A stretch of 64,000 bases of DNA from Sutterella sp047777475. Its GTDB lineage: Bacteria > Pseudomonadota > Gammaproteobacteria > Burkholderiales > Burkholderiaceae_F. Shown one piece after another: positions 8,258-15,997 of this stretch. Made by a program: the position numbers and the translations under genes. The DNA lies in the NCBI GenBank assembly GCA_047777475.1, contig JBKEET010000009.1, forward strand, positions 3,186 to 67,185, read 5' to 3'. The notes under the pieces were generated by a model. The model had not been told where the DNA came from. It made no database searches and saw nothing but the letters and a program-made list of their open reading frames with translations. Position 1 is the stretch's first letter. Each line of letters starts with the position of its first letter.

Positions 8258-9685
8258 TTATTTTTTGGCACCGTCCCTGCCGGCGTCCTTGCCGGCTTCG
8301 CCCTTGCCGTCCTGACGGTGCGAGCTCGTCTCGAAGAACTTCTCGATGAGCATCCGGTCGTCGGGGCGGTTGGGCTTGGTTTCCGCCGCGGCTTCCTTGC
8401 TGCGGAGCTTCGTGAGCTTGAGCTGGTCGATGTGGTAGCCGTCCATGCTCGAGACCTCGAAGCGCAGGCCGCCGTACTCGACGTGGTCGCCGAGCTTGGG
8501 CACGCGGCGGAGCATGTACATCATGAAGCCGGCGACGGTCTCGTAGGTCTCCTCTTCGGGCATGCTCTTGATGCCGAACTGGCGCTCGATGTCGTCGACC
8601 GGCGTCGCGCCCTCGACCATCCAGGTGTCTTCGTCAGTGCGCACCATCTGCGCCTCTTCCGGATTGGTAGACGAGCTGCCCATGATGAGCCAGATGATGT
8701 CGCGCAGCGAGATGATGCCGACGGTGAGGCCGTACTCGTTGATCACGACCGCGAAGTCGATGCCGTGGTCCTTGAAGAGCTCGAGCGTCTCGGTTAGCGT
8801 GAGCGAATCGGGGATCGTCACCGCCTCGTGCACGAGCTTGGGGTCGCGCAGCGTGAAGGAGCTGCGGTTCTCATAGTGCTGCAGGAGCTTTTTCGTGTCG
8901 AGGATGCCGACGATGTGGTCGATGTCCTTGTCGCAGACGAGATACTTGTCGTGCGGATCCTCGACGATGCGCTTCTGCACCGTGTCGAGCGTGTCGTCGA
9001 GCAGGAAATAGACGATGCTGTCGCGCGCCGTCATGGCCGAGGGCACGAGGTGGCTCTCGAGGTCCATCATGTTCGTGATGGCGGTGTGCTCGATCGGCGC
9101 GATGATGCCGGCCTTGGCGCCCTCTTCCACCGTGGCCATCAGGTCTTCGTTGGTGATGCTCTCGCGGTTGTTCAGCGGAATCTTCATCGCCTTCAAAATC
9201 GCGTTGGAGATGCCGGTGAGCACCCAGGCGACGGGCTTCAGGATGACGATGAGCACGAGCATCGGGCGAATCATCTTGACGGCGACGGCCTCCGGGCGGC
9301 TCATCGAGATGCGCTTCGGAATGAGGTCCGAGAACATCACGAAGAGCATCGTCACCAGCGCCACGGAACAGAACACCGAAATGGCGAGCGCCGCTGAGTG
9401 CGGCATGCTCGAGCCTTCGAAGAGCTTCATGAAGGCCGAGGTGAAGACGTCCTCGCCGACAACGCCGCCCAGAATGGCCACGGCGTTGATGCCGACCTGC
9501 ACGACCGAGAAGAAGTAGCCGGGATTTTCCTTGAGCTTAAGGACCATCGCGGCTCGCTTGTCACCCTGCTCGGACATGCGCTGCAATCGGATCTTGCGGC
9601 AGCCCGCAAGCGCGATTTCCGACATCGCGAAATATGCCGAACAAATGATGAGAAGGAAAATGGCCAATACTCTGAAAAAATCCAC
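8258..9685 (-). CDS. HlyC/CorC (TlyC, CNNM-type) membrane protein with CBS pair
   Basis: About 475 residues. The N-terminal CNNM/DUF21 membrane domain has helices at about 1-20, 60-80, 100-130 and 140-170, with the family-type SEIALAGCRKIRLQRM. Next come two CBS domains (about 200-330; VPSAMTARDSIVYFLLDD, and VVINEYGLTVGIISLRDI) and the C-terminal CorC_HlyC domain (about 350-430; WMVEGATPVDDIERQFG). Relatives are linked to magnesium or cobalt efflux and tolerance, not to haemolysis. The start is GTG at 9685 because GAGG lies eight bases upstream; the longer frame beginning with TTG at 9751 has no ribosome site. Inner-membrane location is expected. No metal riboswitch was recognised upstream. 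Confidence 0.85.
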   Translation of the reverse strand: MDFFRVLAIFLLIICSAYFAMSEIALAGCRKIRLQRMSEQGDKRAAMVLKLKENPGYFFSVVQVGINAVAILGGVVGEDVFTSAFMKLFEGSSMPHSAALAISVFCSVALVTMLFVMFSDLIPKRISMSRPEAVAVKMIRPMLVLIVILKPVAWVLTGISNAILKAMKIPLNNRESITNEDLMATVEEGAKAGIIAPIEHTAITNMMDLESHLVPSAMTARDSIVYFLLDDTLDTVQKRIVEDPHDKYLVCDKDIDHIVGILDTKKLLQHYENRSSFTLRDPKLVHEAVTIPDSLTLTETLELFKDHGIDFAVVINEYGLTVGIISLRDIIWLIMGSSSTNPEEAQMVRTDEDTWMVEGATPVDDIERQFGIKSMPEEETYETVAGFMMYMLRRVPKLGDHVEYGGLRFEVSSMDGYHIDQLKLTKLRSKEAAAETKPNRPDDRMLIEKFFETSSHRQDGKGEAGKDAGRDGAKK

Positions 9686-9854
9686 AGCAGAATCCTCATG
9701 CAAATGGAGACGGAATCCCGGGCGCTGCGCCGGGGATTTCCAGTCCCGCAAGCTTGGTATGATAATCCAAGTTTCTGATATTGATCAAATCAGAGTCCCT
9801 GCCGTCAGACTGCGGCAGTCAGCATTGCCCTCCCGAGAACCATTGCTTTAAAGC

Positions 9855-9892
9855 GAAAAAAACGGACGCCCTCTCATAAAGGGAACGTCCGC
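9855..9892 (-). terminator. Rho-independent terminator of the Fur-box small gene
   Basis: On the minus strand the arms GCGGACGTTCCC and GAGGGCGTCCGT pair around a TTTATGA loop and run directly into seven T residues. It lies 55 bp after the stop codon of the 67-residue gene, which supports that gene being transcribed. Confidence 0.85.
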
Positions 9893-9946
9893 CAAGGCGG
9901 CTTCGCTTGGGAAAGGAAGCCGCGCATGCCAAGGCTTGGCAAAGGC

Positions 9947-10150
9947 TCAGGCTGCAAACTTGGAAAAGCGCTTTTTCGCAGCGTCAAGCGCTGCGGCCGC
10001 GGCCCAGAGAAGGACCGCCAGCGCGAAGTCGGGAAGCGGATCGCCGAAGCCGAACACCGGCGCCGCAATGAGGAGGGATGCGGCGGCGACGGCCGCCAGC
10101 GACCCGGCGCCGAGCGCCCCGAAGATTTTTCTCCCTGCTCTCTTTGACAT
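9947..10150 (-). CDS. Small two-helix membrane protein, Fur-box promoter
   Basis: A 67-residue protein: a short basic start (MSKRAGRK), a first hydrophobic helix of about residues 14-34, a GFGDPLPD turn, a second helix of about 41-58 and a basic tail. I do not recognise a family. Support for it as a real gene is contextual: GGGGGAG lies five bases before the ATG, a promoter overlapped by an extended Fur-type palindrome lies 45-75 bp upstream, and a strong terminator follows. This makes a complete one-gene unit probably induced by iron limitation. It may belong to iron uptake or membrane adaptation; function is unknown. Confidence 0.6.
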   Translation of the reverse strand: MSKRAGRKIFGALGAGSLAAVAAASLLIAAPVFGFGDPLPDFALAVLLWAAAAALDAAKKRFSKFAA

Positions 10151-10173
10151 GGTCTCCCCCTTTATTCAAAAAG

Positions 10174-10220
10174 AAATGAGAATGGCTTTCATTACTGTTA
10201 ATGATAACCATTCTCATTTA
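10174..10220. promoter_or_regulatory. Extended Fur-box palindrome
   Basis: A long dyad with outer arms AAATGAGAATGG (10175-10186) and CCATTCTCATTT (10208-10219) and inner TCATTA / TAATGA. The half AATGATAACCATTCTCATT closely follows the 19-bp Fur consensus. It covers the promoter of the small membrane-protein gene. The gene on the other side (menE) ends here, so only the minus-strand unit is controlled. Confidence 0.75.
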
Positions 10221-10228
10221 CTTGTCAA
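10201..10228 (-). promoter_or_regulatory. Sigma-70 type promoter inside the Fur box
   Basis: On the minus strand TTGACA (10223-10228) is followed after 16 bp by TATCAT (10201-10206). The -10 element and the spacer lie inside the Fur palindrome, as expected for direct repression. Predicted leader about 45 nt. Confidence 0.6.
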
Positions 10229-10249
10229 GCGCAGAAAGCCAAAATTTTT

Positions 10250-11614
10250 TCAGCTTCGGCTCCCGGGCCGGCTGTAGTGCAGCGTCCGAAGCGAAAGCCC
10301 CTGCAGCACCTTGGGGCTGCGGCAGAGCTTCCCCGCGGCGGTGCGCGGGAGCGCCTTCACCCAGGCGATGCGCCGCGGCGCCTTGAAGCGCGCAAGCCGT
10401 TCGGAGACGGCGCGCGCAAGCGCGGCGTCGCCGATCTCGGCGCCCTCTTTTTCCGGCACGAGGAGCGCCGTGACGATGGCGCCCCAGGTCTCGTCGGGGA
10501 GCCCCGTCACGAGCGCCGCGCGGATGCCGGGCACGGCCTCGAGCGCAGCTTCCACCTCGCCCGGGAACACGTTGTCCCCGCCCGTGAGGATCATCTCGGA
10601 GCGGCGCGAGAAGACGCGAAGGCGCCCTTCGGCGTCGAGCGCTCCGATATCGCCCGTGCGCAGCCACCCATTCTCGATCGGCGCCGCCCTGCCCCAGTAG
10701 CCGGCGGTGACCATGGGGCCCTTCACTTCAATCTCGCTCTCGGCGCCGATGCGGATTTCGGCGCCCGGAACGGCTCTCCCCGCGTCGGCGCGCGGCACGA
10801 AGCGTTCATCGTAGTCCGAGAGCGCCACCGAGCTGGCCGTTTCGGTCATCGCATAGGTGGTTACGATCGGGATGCGCCGCTCGGCGGCGAGCCCGCGGAT
10901 GCGCATCGGGCAGGCCGCGCCGCCCACCAGGAGTGCCCGCAGCCGCCCGGGCGCTCGCCACTCGGGGCGCTTCGCGAGCACCTCGGCGAGCATGGCGGGC
11001 ACGACGCTCGCGAGCGTGACGCCGTCGCGCGCGAGGATGTCGGGGAAGCGCTCGGCGCTGAACTTCGGCGCGAGCGACACGCAGCCGCGCACGGCCAGCG
11101 AACGGATCACGACGCCGAGGCCGCCCACGCGCGAGGGCGTGATGGCGAGCTGGAAGACGTCGTCGGGCGTCATCCTCAGGGCAGAGGCCACGGCCCGTGC
11201 GCTCGCCGCGAGCGAAGCGCGGGAAATCACCGCCGCCTTGGGGCGGCCCGTGGTGCCCGAGGTCATGATCACGGCCGCCGTCCCCTCGGGCAGAGGCTCG
11301 GAGATCGCATCGGCGGCCTTTTTCGCTTCGGCGCGCTCATAGGCGGTGAGCTTGGGCGAAAGGAGCATCACCGGGATGCGCGCCTCGAGGTGCGCAAGGA
11401 TGCCGGCGATGCCGCCGAGGTCGGCCTCGGCCACGAAAAGCGCCGGGCGTCCCGGAGCGGGGCGCTCGATCTGCGCGATGCGTTCCTTGACGAAGCCAGC
11501 AAGCTCCCGGTAGGTCACGTCGCCCTGCGGCGTGCGCACGGCCGCCCTTTCGGGGGCCTCCGCAGCCGCCGCCCCGATGCTGAGGAGCGCATCGTCGTCC
11601 TGCGGGCAGATCAT
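10250..11614 (-). CDS. menE: o-Succinylbenzoate-CoA ligase
   Basis: A 454-residue AMP-forming acyl-CoA synthetase. Motifs: P-loop MTSGTTGRPKAAV near 116-128, TYAMTETAS adenylate contact, GWLRTGDIG hinge aspartate, and the C-terminal catalytic lysine in PRTAAGKLCR. It ligates CoA to o-succinylbenzoate in the menaquinone pathway, in the cytoplasm. The family alone would allow other acyl-CoA ligases, but the length and the position 13 bp downstream of menB support menE. The other menaquinone genes are not in this window. The end of the gene lies next to the Fur-controlled promoter region. Confidence 0.8.
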   Translation of the reverse strand: MICPQDDDALLSIGAAAAEAPERAAVRTPQGDVTYRELAGFVKERIAQIERPAPGRPALFVAEADLGGIAGILAHLEARIPVMLLSPKLTAYERAEAKKAADAISEPLPEGTAAVIMTSGTTGRPKAAVISRASLAASARAVASALRMTPDDVFQLAITPSRVGGLGVVIRSLAVRGCVSLAPKFSAERFPDILARDGVTLASVVPAMLAEVLAKRPEWRAPGRLRALLVGGAACPMRIRGLAAERRIPIVTTYAMTETASSVALSDYDERFVPRADAGRAVPGAEIRIGAESEIEVKGPMVTAGYWGRAAPIENGWLRTGDIGALDAEGRLRVFSRRSEMILTGGDNVFPGEVEAALEAVPGIRAALVTGLPDETWGAIVTALLVPEKEGAEIGDAALARAVSERLARFKAPRRIAWVKALPRTAAGKLCRSPKVLQGLSLRTLHYSRPGSRS

Positions 11615-11627
11615 CGCATCTCGCTCC

Positions 11628-12482
11628 TTACGGAAGACGGCGGAACTTCTTGAAGTCCGGACGGCGCTTTTCGAGGAAAGCGTTCTTGCCTTCCCTGCCC
11701 TCGTCGGTCATGTAATAGAGAAGCGTCGCGTTGCCCGCGAGCTCCTGCAGGCCCGCCTGCCCGTCGCAGTCGGCGTTGAGCGCCGCCTTGAGGCAGCGGA
11801 TCGCGAGCGGCGAGTTGGCGAGGATCTCGCGGCACCACTGCACGGTCTCCGCCTCGAGCCGATCAAGGGGAACGACGGTGTTGACGAGCCCCATGTCGAG
11901 CGCTTCCTTCGCTGTGTAGAAGCGGCAGAGGAACCAGATTTCGCGGGCTTTCTTCTGGCCGACGATGCGCGCCATGTAGCTCGCGCCCCAGCCGCCGTCG
12001 AACGAGCCCACCCTCGGGCCGGTCTGGCCGAACATCGCGTTGTCGGCCGCGATCGTGAGGTCGCAGATCATGTGCAGCACGTGGCCGCCGCCCACGCACC
12101 AGCCCGCCACCATGGCGATGACGGGCTTCGGGCAGGTGCGGATCTGGCGCTGCAGGTCGAGCACGTTGAGGCGCGGCGTGCCGTCCGCGCCGACGTAGCC
12201 GCCCGTGCCGCGCACCTTCTGGTCGCCGCCCGAGCAGAACGCCCGGCCGCCCGCGCCCGTGAGGATGATCACGCCGATGTCCGCGTCCTGGCGCGCGTCT
12301 TCCATCGCCTTGCTCATCTCGAAAACCGTGAGCGGACGGAAGGCGTTGTGCACCTGCGGGCGGTTGATCGTGATCTTGGCGATGCCCTCGTCGCACTTCT
12401 CGTAGATGATGTCCTGAAAATCGGCCGCCTTCTTCCACTCGGGAACGGCGGGAAGCTTCGATGTGTCAAGCTTAGGCTGCAT
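11628..12482 (-). CDS. menB: 1,4-Dihydroxy-2-naphthoyl-CoA synthase
   Basis: A 284-residue crotonase-fold enzyme that closes the naphthoquinol ring from o-succinylbenzoyl-CoA. The sequence is close to the MenB pattern: NRPQVHNAFRPLTV, FCSGGDQKVRG, the DGTPRLNVLDLQRQIR loop, GWCVGGGHVLH with the oxyanion-hole glycines, QTGPRVGSFDGGWG with the active-site Asp, and the C-terminal EKRRPDFKKFRRLP. The length is usual. It is followed by menE after 13 bp and preceded by the Bug receptor gene after 37 bp on the same strand, so it may be transcribed from the TetR-operator promoter or from its own. It provides menaquinone for anaerobic respiration. Confidence 0.93.
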   Translation of the reverse strand: MQPKLDTSKLPAVPEWKKAADFQDIIYEKCDEGIAKITINRPQVHNAFRPLTVFEMSKAMEDARQDADIGVIILTGAGGRAFCSGGDQKVRGTGGYVGADGTPRLNVLDLQRQIRTCPKPVIAMVAGWCVGGGHVLHMICDLTIAADNAMFGQTGPRVGSFDGGWGASYMARIVGQKKAREIWFLCRFYTAKEALDMGLVNTVVPLDRLEAETVQWCREILANSPLAIRCLKAALNADCDGQAGLQELAGNATLLYYMTDEGREGKNAFLEKRRPDFKKFRRLP

Positions 12483-12519
12483 GATGCTTTTCCTTCTTCA
12501 AAAATAAAAAAACGAACGG

Positions 12520-13479
12520 TCAGGCCGCGGCGGCCCTGCGGGCGAGCTCCGCCCAGACGGGTGCCTGCCCGGCGATGAAATCGGCAAACGCCCTGCCTTC
12601 GAGGCGCAGGGGCTCCGCGCCGCGGCGCCTGAAGCGCGCCGCGACCTCTTTTTGCGAAAGCGCCGTCTGAACGGCATCGGCAAAGGGCCGGAGCGCCGCT
12701 TCGGGTGTGTTAAGCGGCGCGGCAAAGCCGTCCCAGGCAAAGAGCGAGACGCCCTTGAGGCCGAGCTCGGCAAAGGTGGGGATATCGGGAGCGATCGGCG
12801 AGCGCTCGGGCGTCGTGACGGCAACGGCTGCAAGCACCCCGCTTTCGACGTGCGGCATCACGTTGGGCATCACGTCGATCAGAAACGGGATGCGCCCCGC
12901 GAGCACTTCCTTCACGGAGGCCGCGCCGCCCGCATGCGGAATGTGGTTGAACCGGACGCCCGCGCTTTCGGCGAGCAGTTCGCCCGCGAGGTGGCTCGTC
13001 GTTCCGACGCCTGCCGATGCGAACGCGACGGCGCCCGGGTTGGCGCGGGCTTTGTCGAGCAGCTCGCGGAGCGTGCCGCAGCCCGCGGCCTTCACGTTCA
13101 CGGCCATCACGAGCCCGATGCGCGAGAGCGCGCACACGGGGAGAAGCTCGCGCCGTGCGTCAAAGCCGAGCTTCGGGTAAAGATGGGCGTTGACGCACAG
13201 GATGCCGTTGGTGACATAGCAGAGCGTGCTGCCGTCGGCTTTCGCCTTCGCGGCGGCGCGCGCGCCCACCGTGCCGCCCGCTCCCGGGCGGTTGAGCACG
13301 ACGATGCTCCGCTTCATCACGGCGGAAGCGGGCTCGAGCACGGCTCTCGCGAGCGTGTCGCCGCCTCCTCCCGGCGGGAAAGGCACGACAACCTGCAGAG
13401 CTTCGCCGGCGGCAAGCGCAGGAAAGGCTGCACCGAGCGCCGCGGCGGCGAAACCCGTCAAAATTTCGCGTCTTTTCAT
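12520..13479 (-). CDS. Bug (TctC-type) tripartite tricarboxylate receptor protein
   Basis: A 319-residue periplasmic solute-binding protein. The signal peptide is MKRREILTGFAAAALGAAFPALAAG, possibly a Tat-like RR start. It has the Bug-family VVPFPPGGGGDTLAR at about 30-44, then VLNRPGAGGTVGARAAAKAK and the conserved HIPHAGGAASVKEVLAGRI. Family members bind carboxylates and hand them to TctAB permeases or act as sensors; no TctAB genes lie nearby. It is divergent from a TetR gene, with a palindromic operator between them, and upstream of menB. The ligand is unknown. Confidence 0.85.
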   Translation of the reverse strand: MKRREILTGFAAAALGAAFPALAAGEALQVVVPFPPGGGGDTLARAVLEPASAVMKRSIVVLNRPGAGGTVGARAAAKAKADGSTLCYVTNGILCVNAHLYPKLGFDARRELLPVCALSRIGLVMAVNVKAAGCGTLRELLDKARANPGAVAFASAGVGTTSHLAGELLAESAGVRFNHIPHAGGAASVKEVLAGRIPFLIDVMPNVMPHVESGVLAAVAVTTPERSPIAPDIPTFAELGLKGVSLFAWDGFAAPLNTPEAALRPFADAVQTALSQKEVAARFRRRGAEPLRLEGRAFADFIAGQAPVWAELARRAAAA

Positions 13480-13498
13480 GGAAAACTTCTCCGTATTT

Positions 13499-13530
13499 GT
13501 ACTAAACGGTACAATTGTACTGCTTAGTAC
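13499..13530. promoter_or_regulatory. 32-bp palindromic operator, probable TetR site
   Basis: Arms GTACTAA (13499-13505) and TTAGTAC (13524-13530) flank a perfect GTACAATTGTAC core (13509-13520), with three-base spacers acg and tgc. It lies in the 93-bp gap between the divergent Bug receptor and TetR genes, 20 bp before the receptor start and 42 bp before the tetR start. Control of both genes by the TetR protein is the simplest reading. Confidence 0.75.
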
Positions 13531-13572
13531 AGATAAAATGTCAGGAAAGGTTCCCCTTTTTCACCTGTTGAA

Positions 13573-14232
13573 ATGCAGATCCCAAGCAAAGCGAAGACGC
13601 AGCGCGGGCGAGACCGCGTTGAAGAGCTTCTCACTCAGGCCATCGACATCTTTATTGAAAACGGCTACGCCGGCACTTCGATCGACGAGGTGATCCGCCG
13701 CGCCGGCGGCTCGCGCTCCACGGTCTACCAGAACTACGGCAGCAAGGAAGGCCTCTTTCTCGCGGCGCTGCAGCACATGGCCGACGGCATTTACGAGGCT
13801 TACATGAAGCGCTACCGCCACGGGCTGACGCTCGAAGAGGACCTGCGCACCTACGCCGACATCATGCTCACGGCGCTCACCGAGCCCAAGGCGCTCGGCG
13901 CACAGCGCCTCATTTACGCGGAAACGACGCGCATCCCGAAAATCGGCCGCTGGTTCTTCCGCGAAGGCGTGCAGAACTGCTACGAGAGCTTCGCGCGCGT
14001 CCTCGCGAACCACATCGACGCGCCGCGCGAGTCGCTCATCGACACGGCGGCCCGCTTCACGGAAATGTTCCGCGCGCCGACCACGCTCCGCATGCTCTGC
14101 GACCCGTCCTGGGCACCGTCGCGCGAAGACATCCTGCGCGAGGTCAACGCTTCCGTGCGGCTCACGATGGCGGCGATCGGGAAGCTTTACGCCGGGCACT
14201 TCATCGCAGATCCGCCGCAGCCGTCGCACTGA
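13573..14232 (+). CDS. TetR-family transcriptional regulator
   Basis: A 219-residue regulator. The N-terminal TetR helix-turn-helix is at about 16-62 (LLTQAIDIFIENGYAGTSI, then IRRAGGSRSTVYQNYGSKEGLF), and the helical C-terminal domain resembles the AefR-type group (MLTALTEPKALGAQRLIYAE, then FFREGVQNCYESFARVL). The ligand cannot be inferred. It is divergent from the Bug receptor gene and faces a 32-bp palindrome, so autoregulation and control of the receptor-menB-menE unit are likely. A terminator follows. Confidence 0.88.
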   Translation: MQIPSKAKTQRGRDRVEELLTQAIDIFIENGYAGTSIDEVIRRAGGSRSTVYQNYGSKEGLFLAALQHMADGIYEAYMKRYRHGLTLEEDLRTYADIMLTALTEPKALGAQRLIYAETTRIPKIGRWFFREGVQNCYESFARVLANHIDAPRESLIDTAARFTEMFRAPTTLRMLCDPSWAPSREDILREVNASVRLTMAAIGKLYAGHFIADPPQPSH

Positions 14233-14259
14233 GCTGCCCCGCTATATATAAATAAGCCA

Positions 14260-14301
14260 AAGGCGGGCTCCCCTTCGGAAAGGAGAGTCCGCCTTCCTTT
14301 T
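14260..14301. terminator. Bidirectional terminator between tetR and lysE-type gene
   Basis: Long imperfect stem (AAGGCGG.GCTC.CCTT / AAAGG.GAG.CCGCCTT, tcgg-type loop) followed by ccttttg on + and by TTGGCTTATTT on -. It lies between the convergent tetR and LysE-type genes. Confidence 0.8.
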
Positions 14302-14315
14302 GCGCCGGACGGGCC

Positions 14316-14948
14316 TCAGCCCCTGAGCACGCTCGCGACGACCGCGGCGGCGCAGAGCCAGAAGAGCACGGCGCTCACGCGGTTGAGCCACAGGCTGAAG
14401 CGCTCGCCCCTGAGGAAGCGCCCGAACATGGCGGCCGTGTAGCTGTAGGCCAGGTGCACGACAAGGCAGATCACCACGAAGAGCCCCGAGAGCAAGGCCA
14501 CCTGCGGGCCGTAAGGCCGGCTCTGATCGATGAAAGGCGGCATGAGCGAAAGAAGGAAAACCACCGTCATGGGATTGGTGAGCTGCAGCGCCGCCGCGTT
14601 CCTGACCACTTTTTTAACGTCCTCGTCCCGGCGGCTTAAGCCCTTGCCGATCGAGCCGAGATCGATCACGGGCGCCTTCCAGCTCTTCCAGCCGAACCAG
14701 GCGAGCACCAGGGCGCCCAGCACCTGCAGCGTGCTGAAAATCGTCGCGTTGGCGGCGATGAGCGCGCCGAGGCCCGTCGCCGAGATCGCGGACATCACCG
14801 CCACGCCGAGCGTGTTCCCGACGGGGGAGCGCCAGGCGTTTTTCTTTCCGTAGCGAAAGGCATTGCTCACCGTATAGAGCACGCCCGCACCCGGCGTGAC
14901 GCAGGTGACGAAAGTAACGAACGCATACATCAGAAGCTGTGAATCCAT
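14316..14948 (-). CDS. LysE/RhtB-family amino-acid exporter
   Basis: A 210-residue inner-membrane protein of usual length for the family, with about six hydrophobic segments. The N-terminal FVTFVTCVTPGAGVLYTVSNAF is the LysE/RhtB hallmark, and LQLTNPMTVVFLLSLMPPFI is the second conserved block. Members export amino acids or related compounds. It is divergent from the LysR gene at 15077, which probably controls it. The substrate is not predictable. Confidence 0.85.
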   Translation of the reverse strand: MDSQLLMYAFVTFVTCVTPGAGVLYTVSNAFRYGKKNAWRSPVGNTLGVAVMSAISATGLGALIAANATIFSTLQVLGALVLAWFGWKSWKAPVIDLGSIGKGLSRRDEDVKKVVRNAAALQLTNPMTVVFLLSLMPPFIDQSRPYGPQVALLSGLFVVICLVVHLAYSYTAAMFGRFLRGERFSLWLNRVSAVLFWLCAAAVVASVLRG

Positions 14949-15076
14949 CTCCGGCGGCCTGAAGCAAAGGGTTAAAAAGGAAAAACGCTTCTACAAATAT
15001 AATTGAACACAAAAATTTTCAGCGCATCAAAATCTGTTGCACTGATTTTCATGTTCTTGCTCACAGGGCTTTCACC

Positions 15077-15997
15077 ATGATCAAGCGCTTTGACTACCGC
15101 CTCATCCGCCAGCTGCTGCTCTTTGCCGTCGTCGTCGAGGAAAAGAGCATCCGCCGCGCCGCGGCGAGGCTCTCCATGTCGCAGCCTCCTCTTTCGCAGC
15201 AGCTCGACGAGCTCGAGCGCCGCCTCAAGATGCCGCTGCTCGAGCGCTCGGCGCGCGGCGTGCGCCCGACGCCCGAGGGCGAGGCGCTGCTCCCGGAGAT
15301 TCAGAAGCTCGTGGTCGAAGCGGAGATGCTTAACTACAGCGTGCAGCAGGTCCGCCGCGGGCATGCTGGCGTCATCAACATCGGCGCCGTGTTCGGAGCG
15401 ATGCTCAGCTGGGTGCCGGGCTTCCGGGCGGCGCTCGCGAAGGCGCTGCCCGAAGCCGCCGTCTTCACCAAGGAAATTGATTCCGCGGACGCCGCCGACG
15501 AACTCCTGAGCAAGAACATCGCCTTTGCGGTGGGGCATTTTGAAACCCTGCGCGGACCGGGCATCCGCACGGCGCTGCTCGTGAGGAGCCGGCCCGTTGT
15601 GCTGCTGCCGGCCGACGATGCGCTCGCCTCAGAAAAGACGCTTGCGCTCGCCGATCTCTCGGAAAGGGACTGGGTGATGCCGGCCCGCGACGTCTCGCCC
15701 TTTTACGTCGATTCGCTTATCGGCGCCTGCCGCGCCGCGGGGTTCGACCCGCACATCATTCATGAAGTCAGCACGACGATGCGCGAGATCGCCTATGTGG
15801 CCTGCGGCCAGGGCCTCGGGCTGGTGCCCGAATTCTTCGCGTGCATGCTGCCGCCCGGCGTCGTCGCGAGGCCCCTTTCCGACGCCGGTCCCGTCATCGG
15901 CCTTTCGATCGCCTGGAATGAAGCGGCCATGACGCCGATGCGAAGCGAGGCGCTTCGCATCGCGCTCGGGCTTAATCGACCCAGATCGTGTAATTGA
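15077..15997 (+). CDS. LysR-family transcriptional regulator
   Basis: A 306-residue regulator. The N-terminal winged helix-turn-helix is at about 8-68 (QLLLFAVVVEEKSIRRAAARLSMSQPPLSQQLDELERRL) and is followed by the usual effector domain. It is divergent from the LysE-type exporter over a 128-bp gap that contains the inverted repeat CAAAATC...GATTTTCA (about 15026-15050), a plausible LysR binding site. Its last 26 bp overlap the end of the convergent fimbrial adhesin gene. The effector is unknown; a substrate of the exporter is an obvious candidate. Confidence 0.88.
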   Translation: MIKRFDYRLIRQLLLFAVVVEEKSIRRAAARLSMSQPPLSQQLDELERRLKMPLLERSARGVRPTPEGEALLPEIQKLVVEAEMLNYSVQQVRRGHAGVINIGAVFGAMLSWVPGFRAALAKALPEAAVFTKEIDSADAADELLSKNIAFAVGHFETLRGPGIRTALLVRSRPVVLLPADDALASEKTLALADLSERDWVMPARDVSPFYVDSLIGACRAAGFDPHIIHEVSTTMREIAYVACGQGLGLVPEFFACMLPPGVVARPLSDAGPVIGLSIAWNEAAMTPMRSEALRIALGLNRPRSCN

